A stretch of DNA of 64,000 nt from Clostridium intestinale DSM 6191 (GCF_900130055.1 NZ_FQXU01000011.1:1-64000); one strand, 5' to 3'; positions 28,365 to 37,827 are shown, numbered from the stretch's first letter. Notes: generated from the letters alone by a model not told the origin. A program made the numbers and translations.

Positions 28365-30590
28365 ATGGATTTGAAAGCTTTATGTGAAATGGCATTAGAA
28401 GCAATAGGGAGTGAAAAAGAAGTATATAATGAGGAGAAATTAAAAAACTCTTTAAATAGAATAATAATTCCAGATATGAAGGAGACTGAATTAACAAAAA
28501 GTGTAATGCAGATACTGCTTGAATTAACTTCAGGGGAAGAGCCACAGTGGCAAGTGGGTGCTGCTAGATTATATATACATTTATTATATAATAAAGTAAA
28601 GGAAAACAGAGGATTAGAAGAAGAAAACCCTTATGAAAATTTATATGGTTTTATCGAAACATTAACTGATAAAGGTCTTTATGGAAAATACATATTAGAT
28701 AACTATACAAAGGATGAAGTACAAGAATTAGAAAAAGAGATAAAACCTGAGAGAGATTTTCTATTTACTTATAGTGGAATAAACCTTTTAGATAAAAGAT
28801 ATCTAATTCAAGACTTCAATAGAAAAACTCTAGAGTTACCACAACAGATGTTTATGGGAATAGCAATGCATTTAGCTATACCAGAAAAAAAGGGAAATAG
28901 ATTATATTGGGCTAAAAGAATATACGATGTTTTAAGTTCATTAAAAGCTACTATGGCAACACCTACAATGTCTAATGCTAGAAAGCCTTTCTATCAATTA
29001 AGCTCATGTTTTATAGATACAGTAGATGATTCATTGAATGGAATTTATAAGTCAATAGATAACTTTGCTAAAGTTTCAAAGTTTGGCGGTGGAATGGGTA
29101 TATATATAGGGAAGATAAGAGCATTAGGATCACCTATAAGAGGCTTTAAAGGAGCTTCAGGAGGAGTTATTCCATGGGTAAAGCTGTTTAACGATACAGC
29201 TGTGGCTGTTGACCAACTAGGTGTAAGAAATGGTAGTGTAGCTATTTGGTTAGATGCGTGGCATAAAGATATGCCGGAATTTCTTCAAATAAGAACAAAC
29301 AATGGAGATGATCGAAAAAAAGCTCATGACGTATTTCCAGGAATTTGTTATCCAGATTTATTTTGGAAACTTGCAGAAACTAATATAGATGCAAATTGGT
29401 ATATGATGTGTCCTCATGAAATTAGAAGTATTAAGGGATACTCTCTTGAAGATTTCTATGGTGAAGAGTGGGAAAAGAGGTATTATGAGTGTGTAGAAGA
29501 TGAAAAAATAGAAAAAAGAGCGATGATTGTTAAAGATATAGTAAGACTCATAATAAAGTCAGCAGCAGAGACGGGAACACCGTTTGCTTTTTATAGAGAT
29601 ACTGTAAATAAAATGAACCCTAATAAACATAAGGGAATGATTTATTCATCTAATTTATGTACGGAAATAATGCAAAATATGAGTCCCATGGAAATATATA
29701 AAGAAGAAATAGTAGATGAGAATGGTGATAAAATAATAATAGAGAAAACAAAGTCAGGAGATTTTGTTGTATGTAATCTATCATCTCTTGTATTAGGTAA
29801 TATAGAAGTACTAAATGAAGAGGAACTTGAGTATGTAGTAGAAACTCAGATAAGAGCTATGGATAATGTTATAGATTTAAACTACTATTCCGTGCCTTTT
29901 GCAGAAGTAACTAATAAAAGATATAGAGCTATAGGGCTTGGAACATCTGGTTACCACCACATGTTAGCAAACAATAAAATAGGATGGACATCAGATGAAC
30001 ATGAAACTTTTGCAGATAAAGTTTATGAAAATATCAACTATTTCTCTATAAAAGCAAGTATGAACATAGCCAAAGAAAAAGGATACTACGAGTATTTTAA
30101 AGGTTCAGATTGGGATAATGGAGATTATTTTGAATTAAGGGAGTATAACTCACCAAGATGGGAAGAGTTGAAACAGGAAGTAAAACTCCAAGGTATGAGA
30201 AATGGGTATTTAATTGCAGTAGCACCAAACGGATCTACAGCTACTATAGCTGGAACCTCAGAGGGTGTTGATCCAGTTATGGCTAGATTCTGGTTAGAAG
30301 AGAAAAAAGGGAGTATAACACCTAAGACAGCTCCTAACCTTTCTATGGATAACTATTGGTACTATATATCTGCTTATAACATAGATCAGGCTTGGAGTGT
30401 AAAAATGAATGGTGTAAGACAAAGACATATAGATCAAGGTCAATCATTTAATTTATATATAACTACAAACTACACTATGAGACAAATAATGAATTTATAT
30501 ATAGATGCATGTAAGTATGGAGTAAAAAGTATCTACTATGTAAGATCAAAATCATTAACAGTTGAAGATTGTGAAAGTTGTTCAGCTTAG
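28365..30590 (+). CDS. nrdA: Ribonucleoside-diphosphate reductase, alpha (large) subunit
   Basis: The ATG at 28365 follows GAGGGG; an in-frame ATG at 28329 lies ahead of NrdR box 2 and lacks an SD. The 741-residue protein has the full class I active site: C215 (SSCF), N430-C432-E434 (NLCTE), C470 (VVCNLSS), the radical-transfer tyrosines Y724-Y725 and the reductant cysteines C736 and C739 (CESC). No N-terminal ATP-cone was recognised. It reduces ribonucleotides with the R2 subunit encoded next. Assignment to Ia rather than Ib rests mainly on the absence of nrdI/nrdH. Confidence 0.94.
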   Translation: MDLKALCEMALEAIGSEKEVYNEEKLKNSLNRIIIPDMKETELTKSVMQILLELTSGEEPQWQVGAARLYIHLLYNKVKENRGLEEENPYENLYGFIETLTDKGLYGKYILDNYTKDEVQELEKEIKPERDFLFTYSGINLLDKRYLIQDFNRKTLELPQQMFMGIAMHLAIPEKKGNRLYWAKRIYDVLSSLKATMATPTMSNARKPFYQLSSCFIDTVDDSLNGIYKSIDNFAKVSKFGGGMGIYIGKIRALGSPIRGFKGASGGVIPWVKLFNDTAVAVDQLGVRNGSVAIWLDAWHKDMPEFLQIRTNNGDDRKKAHDVFPGICYPDLFWKLAETNIDANWYMMCPHEIRSIKGYSLEDFYGEEWEKRYYECVEDEKIEKRAMIVKDIVRLIIKSAAETGTPFAFYRDTVNKMNPNKHKGMIYSSNLCTEIMQNMSPMEIYKEEIVDENGDKIIIEKTKSGDFVVCNLSSLVLGNIEVLNEEELEYVVETQIRAMDNVIDLNYYSVPFAEVTNKRYRAIGLGTSGYHHMLANNKIGWTSDEHETFADKVYENINYFSIKASMNIAKEKGYYEYFKGSDWDNGDYFELREYNSPRWEELKQEVKLQGMRNGYLIAVAPNGSTATIAGTSEGVDPVMARFWLEEKKGSITPKTAPNLSMDNYWYYISAYNIDQAWSVKMNGVRQRHIDQGQSFNLYITTNYTMRQIMNLYIDACKYGVKSIYYVRSKSLTVEDCESCSA

Positions 30591-30599
30591 GAGGGTAAA

Positions 30600-31640
30600 A
30601 TGAGTAATTTAATTAATAAAAAGCCATTATTTAATGAAAATGGTGATATAGACACATCTAAAAAACAAATGATAAATGGAAATACTACAAATTTAAATGA
30701 TTTTAATAATATGAAATATAATTGGGCCTCAGACTGGTATAGGCAGGCTATGAATAACTTCTGGATACCAGAAGAGATAAATTTATCTCAAGATTTAAAG
30801 GACTATAAAGCTCTTACTGAGAAAGAAAGAGTGGCTTATGATAAGATATTATCTTTCTTAATATTCTTAGATTCAATACAAACAGCTAATTTAGGGAATA
30901 TAAACAACTTTATAACTGCTTCAGAAGTAAATTTATGCTTAACTATTCAAGCATTCCAAGAAGCTGTCCATTCTCAAAGTTATTCGTATATGTTAGATTC
31001 CATATGCTCTCCAGAGAAAAGGAATGAAATATTATACCAATGGAAAGATGACAAGATACTTTTAGAAAGAAATAAATTCATAGGAGATTTATATAACGAC
31101 TTTGTAGAATCTCCTACTGAAAGAAACTTTATAAGAGCAATAATGGCTAACTATATATTAGAGGGTGTATACTTCTATTCAGGATTTATGTTCTTCTATA
31201 ATCTAGAGAGAAATGGTAAGATGCCAGGTTCAGCTCAAGAGATAAGATATATAAATAGAGATGAAAATACACATTTATGGCTCTTTAGAAGCATAATAAA
31301 AGAACTTCAGCAGGAGCAACCTCAAATGTTCACTCCTGAAATAGTGGAAGAGCTTAGAGGAATGATTAAAACAGGGGTTGAAAATGAAATAGCTTGGGGG
31401 CACTATGTTATAGGAGATAATATAGCAGGTATAAACAAGCAAATGATAGAAGACTATATAAAGTATCTAGGAAACTTAAGAGCATGGTCATTAGGGTTTG
31501 AGCCACTATATGAGGGATATGAAGATAATCCAGCTCAATGGGTTGATTTTTACGCAGATGCTAATCAAGTTAAAACAGATTTCTTTGAAGCGAAATCAAC
31601 AGCTTATGCAAAAGCTGGAGCATTAATAGATGATTTATAA
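30600..31640 (+). CDS. nrdB: Ribonucleoside-diphosphate reductase, beta (R2) subunit
   Basis: The 346-residue ferritin-like protein keeps the metal ligands D91, E121, H124, E188, E222 and H225, and the radical tyrosine Y128 (EAVHSQSY). R2 proteins of this kind generate their cofactor with oxygen or superoxide, which is notable in a probable anaerobe. AGGAGG precedes the ATG, 9 bp after nrdA. A terminator ends the operon. Confidence 0.94.
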   Translation: MSNLINKKPLFNENGDIDTSKKQMINGNTTNLNDFNNMKYNWASDWYRQAMNNFWIPEEINLSQDLKDYKALTEKERVAYDKILSFLIFLDSIQTANLGNINNFITASEVNLCLTIQAFQEAVHSQSYSYMLDSICSPEKRNEILYQWKDDKILLERNKFIGDLYNDFVESPTERNFIRAIMANYILEGVYFYSGFMFFYNLERNGKMPGSAQEIRYINRDENTHLWLFRSIIKELQQEQPQMFTPEIVEELRGMIKTGVENEIAWGHYVIGDNIAGINKQMIEDYIKYLGNLRAWSLGFEPLYEGYEDNPAQWVDFYADANQVKTDFFEAKSTAYAKAGALIDDL

Positions 31641-31670
31641 AAAATAAGTAGGAGAAATCCTACTTATTTT
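31641..31670. terminator. Terminator shared by nrdB and the alanyl-tRNA editing gene
   Basis: A perfect 13-bp stem, AAAATAAGTAGGA / TCCTACTTATTTT, has a GAAA tetraloop and A/T-rich flanks. The minus-strand gene's stop codon lies inside it. Confidence 0.92.
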
Positions 31671-32871
31671 CATTAAGAGTATTTTTAATTTTCATGAAAG
31701 CATAATCTAAGGTAGAATCGAGATTGTTTGTATTTTTACCCCCACCTTGAGCGGAAAAAGTGCTTCCGCCACCTTTTCCATCAATAAGGCTAATAGCATC
31801 TTTAAGAAGCAAATTCATACTTATAAAGTTAATATTTTTAGAGCAAGAGAATATAAGATTAGCCTTGTCTTGATCCTTTACAGCAAAAAGAGCAATTACA
31901 TCATTAAAAGTAGTTAATTTGGTAGCTAGGGTGTTAATATATTTCAAACTTTCGCTGGCATAAGTTTTCTTAACCACAGTGATACCAGATATTTTTTCAC
32001 TTTCTTCTAAAATGTCTTTAATCTCATAGTTAGATATCTTATCTTTAAGAAGTCTATTTTCTGCTAGTATTTTGTTTAACTCGTCTCTTTGTTTTTGAAT
32101 TTGATCTATGGCTTCGGCTTCACTACATTTTAGCAAAGAGCATATTTCAGTAGAAAATATGTATTTTTGAAGATTTTCTTTTATTGCTCTCTCTCCACAT
32201 AAAAAGTGTATTCTAGTGGAATTCTTATATTTTTCCCATTTGAGGATTTTAATCAATTGTACTTCTATAGTGGATTTAGGATGTAATCCACAGCAAGGAT
32301 TAAAATCAATGTCTCCAATTTTAACTACACGTATCTGTTCGTTTATCTTAGGTGAAATTTTCTTTATAGGCATTTTTTTAAGCTCTGATTTAGTAGGATA
32401 GAGAAATTCTACAGTTATATTATCTAATATCAGGCTATTAGATAAATTTTCAGCTTCATCAATTTGATCTTTAGTAAAAAACTTATCAATATCAATAGTG
32501 CAGATAGATTCTCCTAAATGAAAACCAATAGTAGAAGTATTAAAAAGCTTAGAAAAAGAAGCAGAAAGAATATGTTGTCCTAGATGCTGCTGCATAATAT
32601 CAAATCGTCTTTTCCAATCTATAGAGCACTTAACTCTGTGGATTTTAATAGGTTTAACTGAACTCACATGATAAACATCGCCGTTTTCCTCATATACATA
32701 ATTTATGGGTGAGACCTCTATAGTACCAGTATCAGAAGGTGCGCCTCCTCCTTCAGGATAAAAGTAGGTCTTATCAAGTTTTATATGAAATTCATTATTT
32801 TTTTCTATTACTTCAAGTACTTCAGCAGTAAAAGTTTTTTCATATTGATTAGTGTAATAAAGTTTTTCCAT
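31660..32871 (-). CDS. alaX: Alanyl-tRNA editing protein, long AlaX type with DHHA1 domain
   Basis: The 403-residue protein has an N-terminal second-AlaRS domain with YPEGGGAPSDTG and zinc ligands H96, H100 (HLGQH), C193 and H197 (CCGLH). A coiled segment follows, then a C-terminal DHHA1 domain with GGKGGGSTFSAQGGG. AlaX proteins hydrolyse misacylated Ser- or Gly-tRNA(Ala). The absence of the AlaRS aminoacylation domain shows it is a free-standing editor. AGGAG precedes the ATG. Confidence 0.9.
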   Translation of the reverse strand: MEKLYYTNQYEKTFTAEVLEVIEKNNEFHIKLDKTYFYPEGGGAPSDTGTIEVSPINYVYEENGDVYHVSSVKPIKIHRVKCSIDWKRRFDIMQQHLGQHILSASFSKLFNTSTIGFHLGESICTIDIDKFFTKDQIDEAENLSNSLILDNITVEFLYPTKSELKKMPIKKISPKINEQIRVVKIGDIDFNPCCGLHPKSTIEVQLIKILKWEKYKNSTRIHFLCGERAIKENLQKYIFSTEICSLLKCSEAEAIDQIQKQRDELNKILAENRLLKDKISNYEIKDILEESEKISGITVVKKTYASESLKYINTLATKLTTFNDVIALFAVKDQDKANLIFSCSKNINFISMNLLLKDAISLIDGKGGGSTFSAQGGGKNTNNLDSTLDYAFMKIKNTLNENK

Positions 32872-32900
32872 TTAATAGCTCCTTTTAATTTGAATAAGAA

Positions 32901-34160
32901 TTAATCCTCCAGTAGAAATAAAAACACTTCTTCTAAAGACAGACCATAGTAAGAGGAACTAAGGGTTTTAAATTTTTTACTTAGTTTACTCTTTATATTT
33001 TTAATATAAGAAAGTCTAAAAGGTAAGTATTTTTCGATAGTACTTATATATTCTTTGGAATAATATTCTCTGTTATCTACAATAGCAAACAATATCATTT
33101 GAATGCAATTATCCTTAATGAGTTTTTTTAACTCATTAGATTTAGAATACTTAAAACAATCAGCTGTATTAACTACATAGTATACTAAATTAATCAGCTT
33201 ATTAGTAATTGAGTCTAAAGGGTATTTACCGGCTAGTTGAGACATTATCGTCATATGATTATTCTCTAAATCTTTTTTTATATCTTGAAGATCATCACAG
33301 AGTTGAAGGAAAAAGCCATAGCCATAGGAGAAGATTTCCTCTTCTTTAGTAAGTGAACCATCTATTAGATAAGCATCTGCTAAAACAGAAGTGCCTCCTT
33401 TTTCAATGGATATACCAAGTATATCACTTTCATATGGAAGGGTAATTGCATCTTGTTGAAGCAGACTTCTTTCTTGTGCATTGTGAATTAGTAGAAGACT
33501 CTCATATACAAGTGGATAAGACGCGCGATTAAATACCGATTCTATATGCGAAACTAAGTCAAAAATAATATCTTCATTGGGATTTTTTGAAATTACAGGT
33601 TCTCCTTTTAACCTTTTAGAAAAATTCAAGTTGAAAGTTTTTTTTGTGGTTAAATCAACAGTAGTATCATCTAAAAAATTATCGGTGTAGGGATAAAGAA
33701 GGCTGTAACCTGAAATAGCATCAGTTAATTTCATTGGGAGATTTAAAATTTTTTGAAAAATGTTAACTATCCATACGTTTCGTAAAGCTTGCCCTATATC
33801 CTCAAAAGATAAGGAAGAATCTAAATTTTTGCACTTTTTGATAAATAATTTAGTGCTGATTATAAACTCTTCTTTCATTGTTTTATCTAGAGTACCTAGA
33901 CTGAACATTTCGTTTTTATAAATTGTAGAATCAATAAGGTTATAAAAATCTTCTTTCCACTCCAATCGTCTATTTATATCTTCTGGAAATTGATTGATAT
34001 GTTTTAAAAAGATATCAATTTGTGAGTTGAAAAGTTTTTCGTTTTGTATCTTATTCCAGTAATCAGTAGAAGTTAAATTAAAGTTTAACTCAGTACTAGA
34101 ATTCCACCAAAGTTCTCTATAAAGAGAATTTAAAAAATCTATATTAATAAAATAAGTCAT
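32901..34160 (-). CDS. Class I isoprenoid-synthase-like protein
   Basis: This is a roughly 419-residue, largely helical protein with two aspartate-rich segments. DNFLDD (D160-D165) resembles the first metal motif of class I terpenoid enzymes; LCDDLQDIKKDLE (D289, D290, D293, D297) resembles the second DDxxD motif of prenyl synthases. Spacing between them is longer than in classic FPP synthases. Substrate and product are unknown. GGAGG lies 13 nt before this ATG and 4 nt before an in-frame TTG at 34169, so the start is unsettled. No terpene-pathway genes lie nearby. Confidence 0.7.
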   Translation of the reverse strand: MTYFINIDFLNSLYRELWWNSSTELNFNLTSTDYWNKIQNEKLFNSQIDIFLKHINQFPEDINRRLEWKEDFYNLIDSTIYKNEMFSLGTLDKTMKEEFIISTKLFIKKCKNLDSSLSFEDIGQALRNVWIVNIFQKILNLPMKLTDAISGYSLLYPYTDNFLDDTTVDLTTKKTFNLNFSKRLKGEPVISKNPNEDIIFDLVSHIESVFNRASYPLVYESLLLIHNAQERSLLQQDAITLPYESDILGISIEKGGTSVLADAYLIDGSLTKEEEIFSYGYGFFLQLCDDLQDIKKDLENNHMTIMSQLAGKYPLDSITNKLINLVYYVVNTADCFKYSKSNELKKLIKDNCIQMILFAIVDNREYYSKEYISTIEKYLPFRLSYIKNIKSKLSKKFKTLSSSYYGLSLEEVFLFLLED

Positions 34161-34272
34161 AAAGTTCAAATATCCTCCAAAGTAATTAATACTATTTTAT
34201 CATAATGGAAGGCATATTAAGACCGTTAGTATATAAAACTTTTCATAAGGATATCTTAAATTTTTCTGAAAT

Positions 34273-34310
34273 AAAAAAATCTGGAGTAGGAATGAATCTC
34301 TACCTCCAGA
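34273..34310 (-). terminator. Terminator of the hemolysin III-family gene
   Basis: Read on the minus strand, a TCTGGAG(G)TAG stem closes on CTACTCCAGA and runs into seven T residues. It follows the stop of the minus-strand gene by a few bases. Confidence 0.88.
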
Positions 34311-34322
34311 TATAAAAGCTTA

Positions 34323-34970
34323 CTATAAAACATATTTAAATATACAAAAATAATGAGATAATGTACCTAATAATATGAAGATGTGGAATATCTCATGAAA
34401 ACCTAAGTGTTTAAAAGTTAGGAATTTTGGTTTAACTGCATAAATCACACCACCAACTGTGTATAAAATTCCACCTAATACTAAAAGCAAAACCCCATTA
34501 AGAGATATGGCAGAATATAAAGGAACTATAGCAAATACAGCTATCCATCCCATAAGTATATATATTAAGGTTGAAAGCCATCTAGGACAATTGAACCAAA
34601 TCATTTTAAAGGATATTCCAAGAACAGCTATTGTCATTATGATTGAAAATAATACCCATCCTGTAACTCCATTTAGAGCTATTAAGCAGATAGGGGTATA
34701 TGAACCAGCAATAAGTACAAAAATCATTGAATGATCAAGTTTTCTTAAAAAGCTTATTACCTTGTCAGAAGCAATAACCATGTGATAAGTAGCAGAAGCA
34801 GAGTAAAGAAGTATCATGCTAATACCAAATATTATTACTGCAGTAATATTTAAAGGTGTGGCTGAGGAAAACGCTATTTTAACGATCATAGCAATTAATC
34901 CAACAAGTGAAGCAATAGCACCAAATAAATGAGTTAATCCATTTATAGGTTCTCTAATATATTTATTCAT
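34323..34970 (-). CDS. Hemolysin III / PAQR-family membrane protein
   Basis: The 215-residue protein has seven predicted membrane segments and begins YIREPINGLTHLFGAIAS. The family metal-site residues are visible: SATYH, KLDHSMIF, FHEIFHIFILLGTLSHY. Members are linked to membrane homeostasis (TrhA/YqfA type) more than to haemolysis. AGGAGG precedes the ATG. It has its own promoter with an operator-like palindrome. Confidence 0.92.
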   Translation of the reverse strand: MNKYIREPINGLTHLFGAIASLVGLIAMIVKIAFSSATPLNITAVIIFGISMILLYSASATYHMVIASDKVISFLRKLDHSMIFVLIAGSYTPICLIALNGVTGWVLFSIIMTIAVLGISFKMIWFNCPRWLSTLIYILMGWIAVFAIVPLYSAISLNGVLLLVLGGILYTVGGVIYAVKPKFLTFKHLGFHEIFHIFILLGTLSHYFCIFKYVL

Positions 34971-34988
34971 GATTAAAACCTCCTAGTG

Positions 34989-35017
34989 ACAACATGTAGT
35001 TACTATAACTATGTTGT
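34989..35017. promoter_or_regulatory. Operator-like palindrome in the hemolysin III leader
   Basis: ACAACAT-GT-AGTTA and TAACTATGTTGT form a near-perfect 29-bp dyad (a 2-bp bulge, 3-bp centre). It lies at about +5 to +33 of the predicted transcript, a usual repressor position. The regulator is not identifiable. Confidence 0.6.
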
Positions 35018-35028
35018 ATCTTGATTAT

Positions 35029-35057
35029 ATTATGATGGTATTATATCCATATGTCAA
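35029..35057 (-). promoter_or_regulatory. Promoter of the hemolysin III-family gene
   Basis: On the minus strand, TTGACA (35057-35052) and CATAAT (35034-35029) are separated by exactly 17 bp. Confidence 0.8.
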
Positions 35058-35189
35058 TAATATATTACCATATTTATTAAAAAATTTTCTTACAGTAATA
35101 TTAAATTACAATTAATGTCGATAATTTATAAAGTATATGATATAAATATAATAGAATGTAGTAAATAAAACTACACCTTGGAGGTTTAC

Positions 35190-35774
35190 ATGGATAAAAA
35201 TGAATTAGATAAATTGATAGATAATTTGTATTTAGATGAAATTATTGAATTAGATGAAATACCAGAGCTAGATTTATATATGGATCAAGTAATTCAGTTA
35301 TTCGAAAATAAATACAATAAAACTTTAAGGACTGAAGAAGATAAAGTTTTAACCAAAACTATGATTAACAACTATGCAAAAGATAAAATATTTATGCCCA
35401 TAAAAAACAAAAAATATTCTAAAGAACATCTGATACTTATATCTCTTATATATGAATTAAAGGGTTCTTTATCTATAAGTGATATAAAAAAAGTTTTAAC
35501 TCCAATAGTTTCAACTTTAAATAATAATGAAGAGTATGACATAAGAAGTTTATATAGAGATTATACTGAAGTATATGGGGAAGATGTAAATCTTTTTAAA
35601 GAGAGTGCCGCAGATAGGTTAAAATACATAGAAGATAAACTTAAAATTGAAAAGGGTATATTAGATGGATTTAATAGGAAATTAATTTTATTAAGCTCAC
35701 TAGTTAATATGAGTAACTTTTATAGAAGGCTTGCAGAGAAGGTAGTTGATGATATAAATAGTTCAGATAAATAA
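35190..35774 (+). CDS. DUF1836-family putative regulator
   Basis: The ATG at 35190 follows TTGGAGG; the in-frame TTG at 35178 overlaps that site. The 194-residue acidic protein contains LDLYMDQVIQLFE, LTKTMINNYAKDKIF and LILISLIYELKGSLSI. These form the DUF1836 pattern, whose N-terminal part looks like a MerR-type helix-turn-helix. DNA binding is therefore likely but not shown; target genes are unknown. Confidence 0.85.
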   Translation: MDKNELDKLIDNLYLDEIIELDEIPELDLYMDQVIQLFENKYNKTLRTEEDKVLTKTMINNYAKDKIFMPIKNKKYSKEHLILISLIYELKGSLSISDIKKVLTPIVSTLNNNEEYDIRSLYRDYTEVYGEDVNLFKESAADRLKYIEDKLKIEKGILDGFNRKLILLSSLVNMSNFYRRLAEKVVDDINSSDK

Positions 35775-35775
35775 A

Positions 35776-35818
35776 AGGAGGTTACATTTGCGCTTAAAAC
35801 TCGCTTATGTAGCCTCCT
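35776..35818 (-). terminator. Terminator of the sigma-54 activator gene
   Basis: AGGAGG and CCTCCT, with inner TACAT/ATGTA pairs, form a stem that on the minus strand runs into TTTTATTTA. On the plus strand it lacks a T-run but may still stop the DUF1836 transcript. Confidence 0.75.
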
Positions 35819-35823
35819 GTATC

Positions 35824-37827
35824 CTATTTATTAACTTCAATTCCGTATTTTTTACACTTCAAAGATATGGTTCTATGAGTTAAACCTAAGGCTTTACCAG
35901 CCTTATTATAGCTACCATATACTTTCATGGCCTTTTCTATAATTATCTTTTCGTACTCTTCAAAAGTTAGAAGTTCATCTTGATCAAGCGGTAAGAGGCT
36001 TTCTTTATGTTTTCCATCTTCTCTAAAATAGTAGGGGAGATCTCTTGGAGTTATTATGTCTCTTGAAGATAGGTTAATAGCTCTTTCAATTATATTCTCT
36101 AACTCACGTATATTACCGGGCCAAGAGTAATTTATAAGATGATTTAAAGCTTCTTTAGTTATTCCTTTTATATTTTTATTTAATCGAGAGTTCATTTTGT
36201 GTATAAAAAACTCTACTAAATCAGGAATATCTTCTTTTCTATCTCTTAGAGGAGGAAGTTGAATGCATAGGACATTAAGCCTATAATATAAATCCTCTCT
36301 AAACTCTCCGTTTTTAATCATTTCTTCTAAATCTCTGTGGGTTGCAGCAATTACTCTAACATCTATCTTTTGTGGTGCAATTCCACCTATGCTTTCAACT
36401 TCTCTTTCTTGAAGAACTCTAAGTAACTTCACCTGCATAGATAGTGGCATATCGCCTATTTCATCTAAGAAAATAGTTCCGCCATCAGCTATAGTAAACT
36501 TACCAGGTTTTGATTTAATTGCACCTGTAAAGGAACCTTTCTCGAAACCAAACAATTCACTTTCTAACAAGTTATCAGGTATAGCAACACAATTCACTTT
36601 TATAAAAGGTTTATTGTTTCTATTTGAATTTTGATGGATAGCACTAGCTATAAGCTCTTTTCCTGTTCCACTATCACCTCGTATTAAAACTGTAGAAGTA
36701 CTTTCAGAAGCTTTCTGAGAAATATATAAAATATCTTTTAAAGAGGAACTTATTCCAATTATTCCGCTGAAAGCTTTTGAGTTAAGAGTGTGTTTTAAAA
36801 GCTCTTCTTTATAATACTTAAGTTGTTCTTCAGATAACTCTAGTTTATTAACTAAGTCCTTCATCTCAGAAATTACCTTAGAGGTAGATAAAACTCCTTT
36901 GAATTCTCCATCTATAAATAAAGGAGTAACTGTAGAAATAATATCTATATTATTTTTTGTATGGACAACATTTTCAACTCTTTCTTTAGTATTAAATACT
37001 TTAACTCTCAATCCATCTTGGGATATATCAAAAATGCTTTTGCCTAAATAGTTGGAACTATCCCCTAAATAATTCACATAAGCAGGATTAGTATAATTAA
37101 TAAAACCATTCTCATCAACAAAGCAAATTAGGTCATGGGAACTTTCAAGGATTTTTTTGAATTTTTCATTTAATTCTTTCATGCCGACTATGTCAGATAC
37201 ATCTTGAAAAACTCCACAGGCACCAATGAGTTTGGAGTTGTTAAAAATAGGACTACGGTTTACAGTAATAATCTTTCCGTTTATATGCTGAATCTGCCCA
37301 AATTGCTTTTGAGGATTAGCTATTATATTAGGCAGTTTAGTATTATGTACTATCTTTTCAATAGATTTACCTATGGATTTAACATGTTCCTTTTCAAATA
37401 CCTTAAGAGCATAATCATTTATGTAAGTTATATTTGAGTTTAAGTCAATTACAACGATTCCTATTGGAATAGAGTCTAAAATTTGTTCGTTAGCTATTTT
37501 ACTCTCTTCTATGAATACATCAATTTGTTCCATCATAGAGGAATTAAGATTAACCTTAGTTAGTATATATGAATAAAGCTCATCTAGCGCAGCTGTAGCA
37601 GCTTCGGTATGTTCTTTTACCCCTATATTTATAGATTCTTTATAATGAACCTTTAAAGAAAGTAGAGCAAGCATAGAAACTCCAAGCCAGTCAGTTTTAG
37701 GTGGCTTTTGAATATAAAGATTAACATTATATTTAGATTTTAGCTTATCTACTTTATTAACTATCATGGCTGCAATTCTAGTATGAAGTCCGTTGGGGTC
37801 TAAAATTGATATAGATTTTGTATACAT
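35824..37827 (-). CDS. Sigma-54-dependent activator with N-terminal HPr-like domain
   Basis: Domains of this 667-residue protein, in order: an HPr-like domain (1-88) keeping H15 and R17 in GLHTR and a serine (S51) at the HPr regulatory-serine position; two PAS domains (about 110-330); an AAA+ activator domain (about 355-590) with GDSGTGKE, GSFTGA in place of GAFTGA, and TIFLDEIGDM; and a Fis-type helix-turn-helix (about 620-667). The protein should remodel sigma-54 polymerase. It diverges from ptsI, whose upstream region has a -24/-12 promoter and three palindromes. Enzyme I could phosphorylate H15, an inference. Confidence 0.93.
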   Translation of the reverse strand: MYTKSISILDPNGLHTRIAAMIVNKVDKLKSKYNVNLYIQKPPKTDWLGVSMLALLSLKVHYKESINIGVKEHTEAATAALDELYSYILTKVNLNSSMMEQIDVFIEESKIANEQILDSIPIGIVVIDLNSNITYINDYALKVFEKEHVKSIGKSIEKIVHNTKLPNIIANPQKQFGQIQHINGKIITVNRSPIFNNSKLIGACGVFQDVSDIVGMKELNEKFKKILESSHDLICFVDENGFINYTNPAYVNYLGDSSNYLGKSIFDISQDGLRVKVFNTKERVENVVHTKNNIDIISTVTPLFIDGEFKGVLSTSKVISEMKDLVNKLELSEEQLKYYKEELLKHTLNSKAFSGIIGISSSLKDILYISQKASESTSTVLIRGDSGTGKELIASAIHQNSNRNNKPFIKVNCVAIPDNLLESELFGFEKGSFTGAIKSKPGKFTIADGGTIFLDEIGDMPLSMQVKLLRVLQEREVESIGGIAPQKIDVRVIAATHRDLEEMIKNGEFREDLYYRLNVLCIQLPPLRDRKEDIPDLVEFFIHKMNSRLNKNIKGITKEALNHLINYSWPGNIRELENIIERAINLSSRDIITPRDLPYYFREDGKHKESLLPLDQDELLTFEEYEKIIIEKAMKVYGSYNKAGKALGLTHRTISLKCKKYGIEVNK

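Noticed and set aside
34459-34734. Plus-strand 91-residue ORF inside the hemolysin III-family gene
   Set aside because: It is a frame shadow of the longer, clearly homologous minus-strand membrane protein and lacks an SD.
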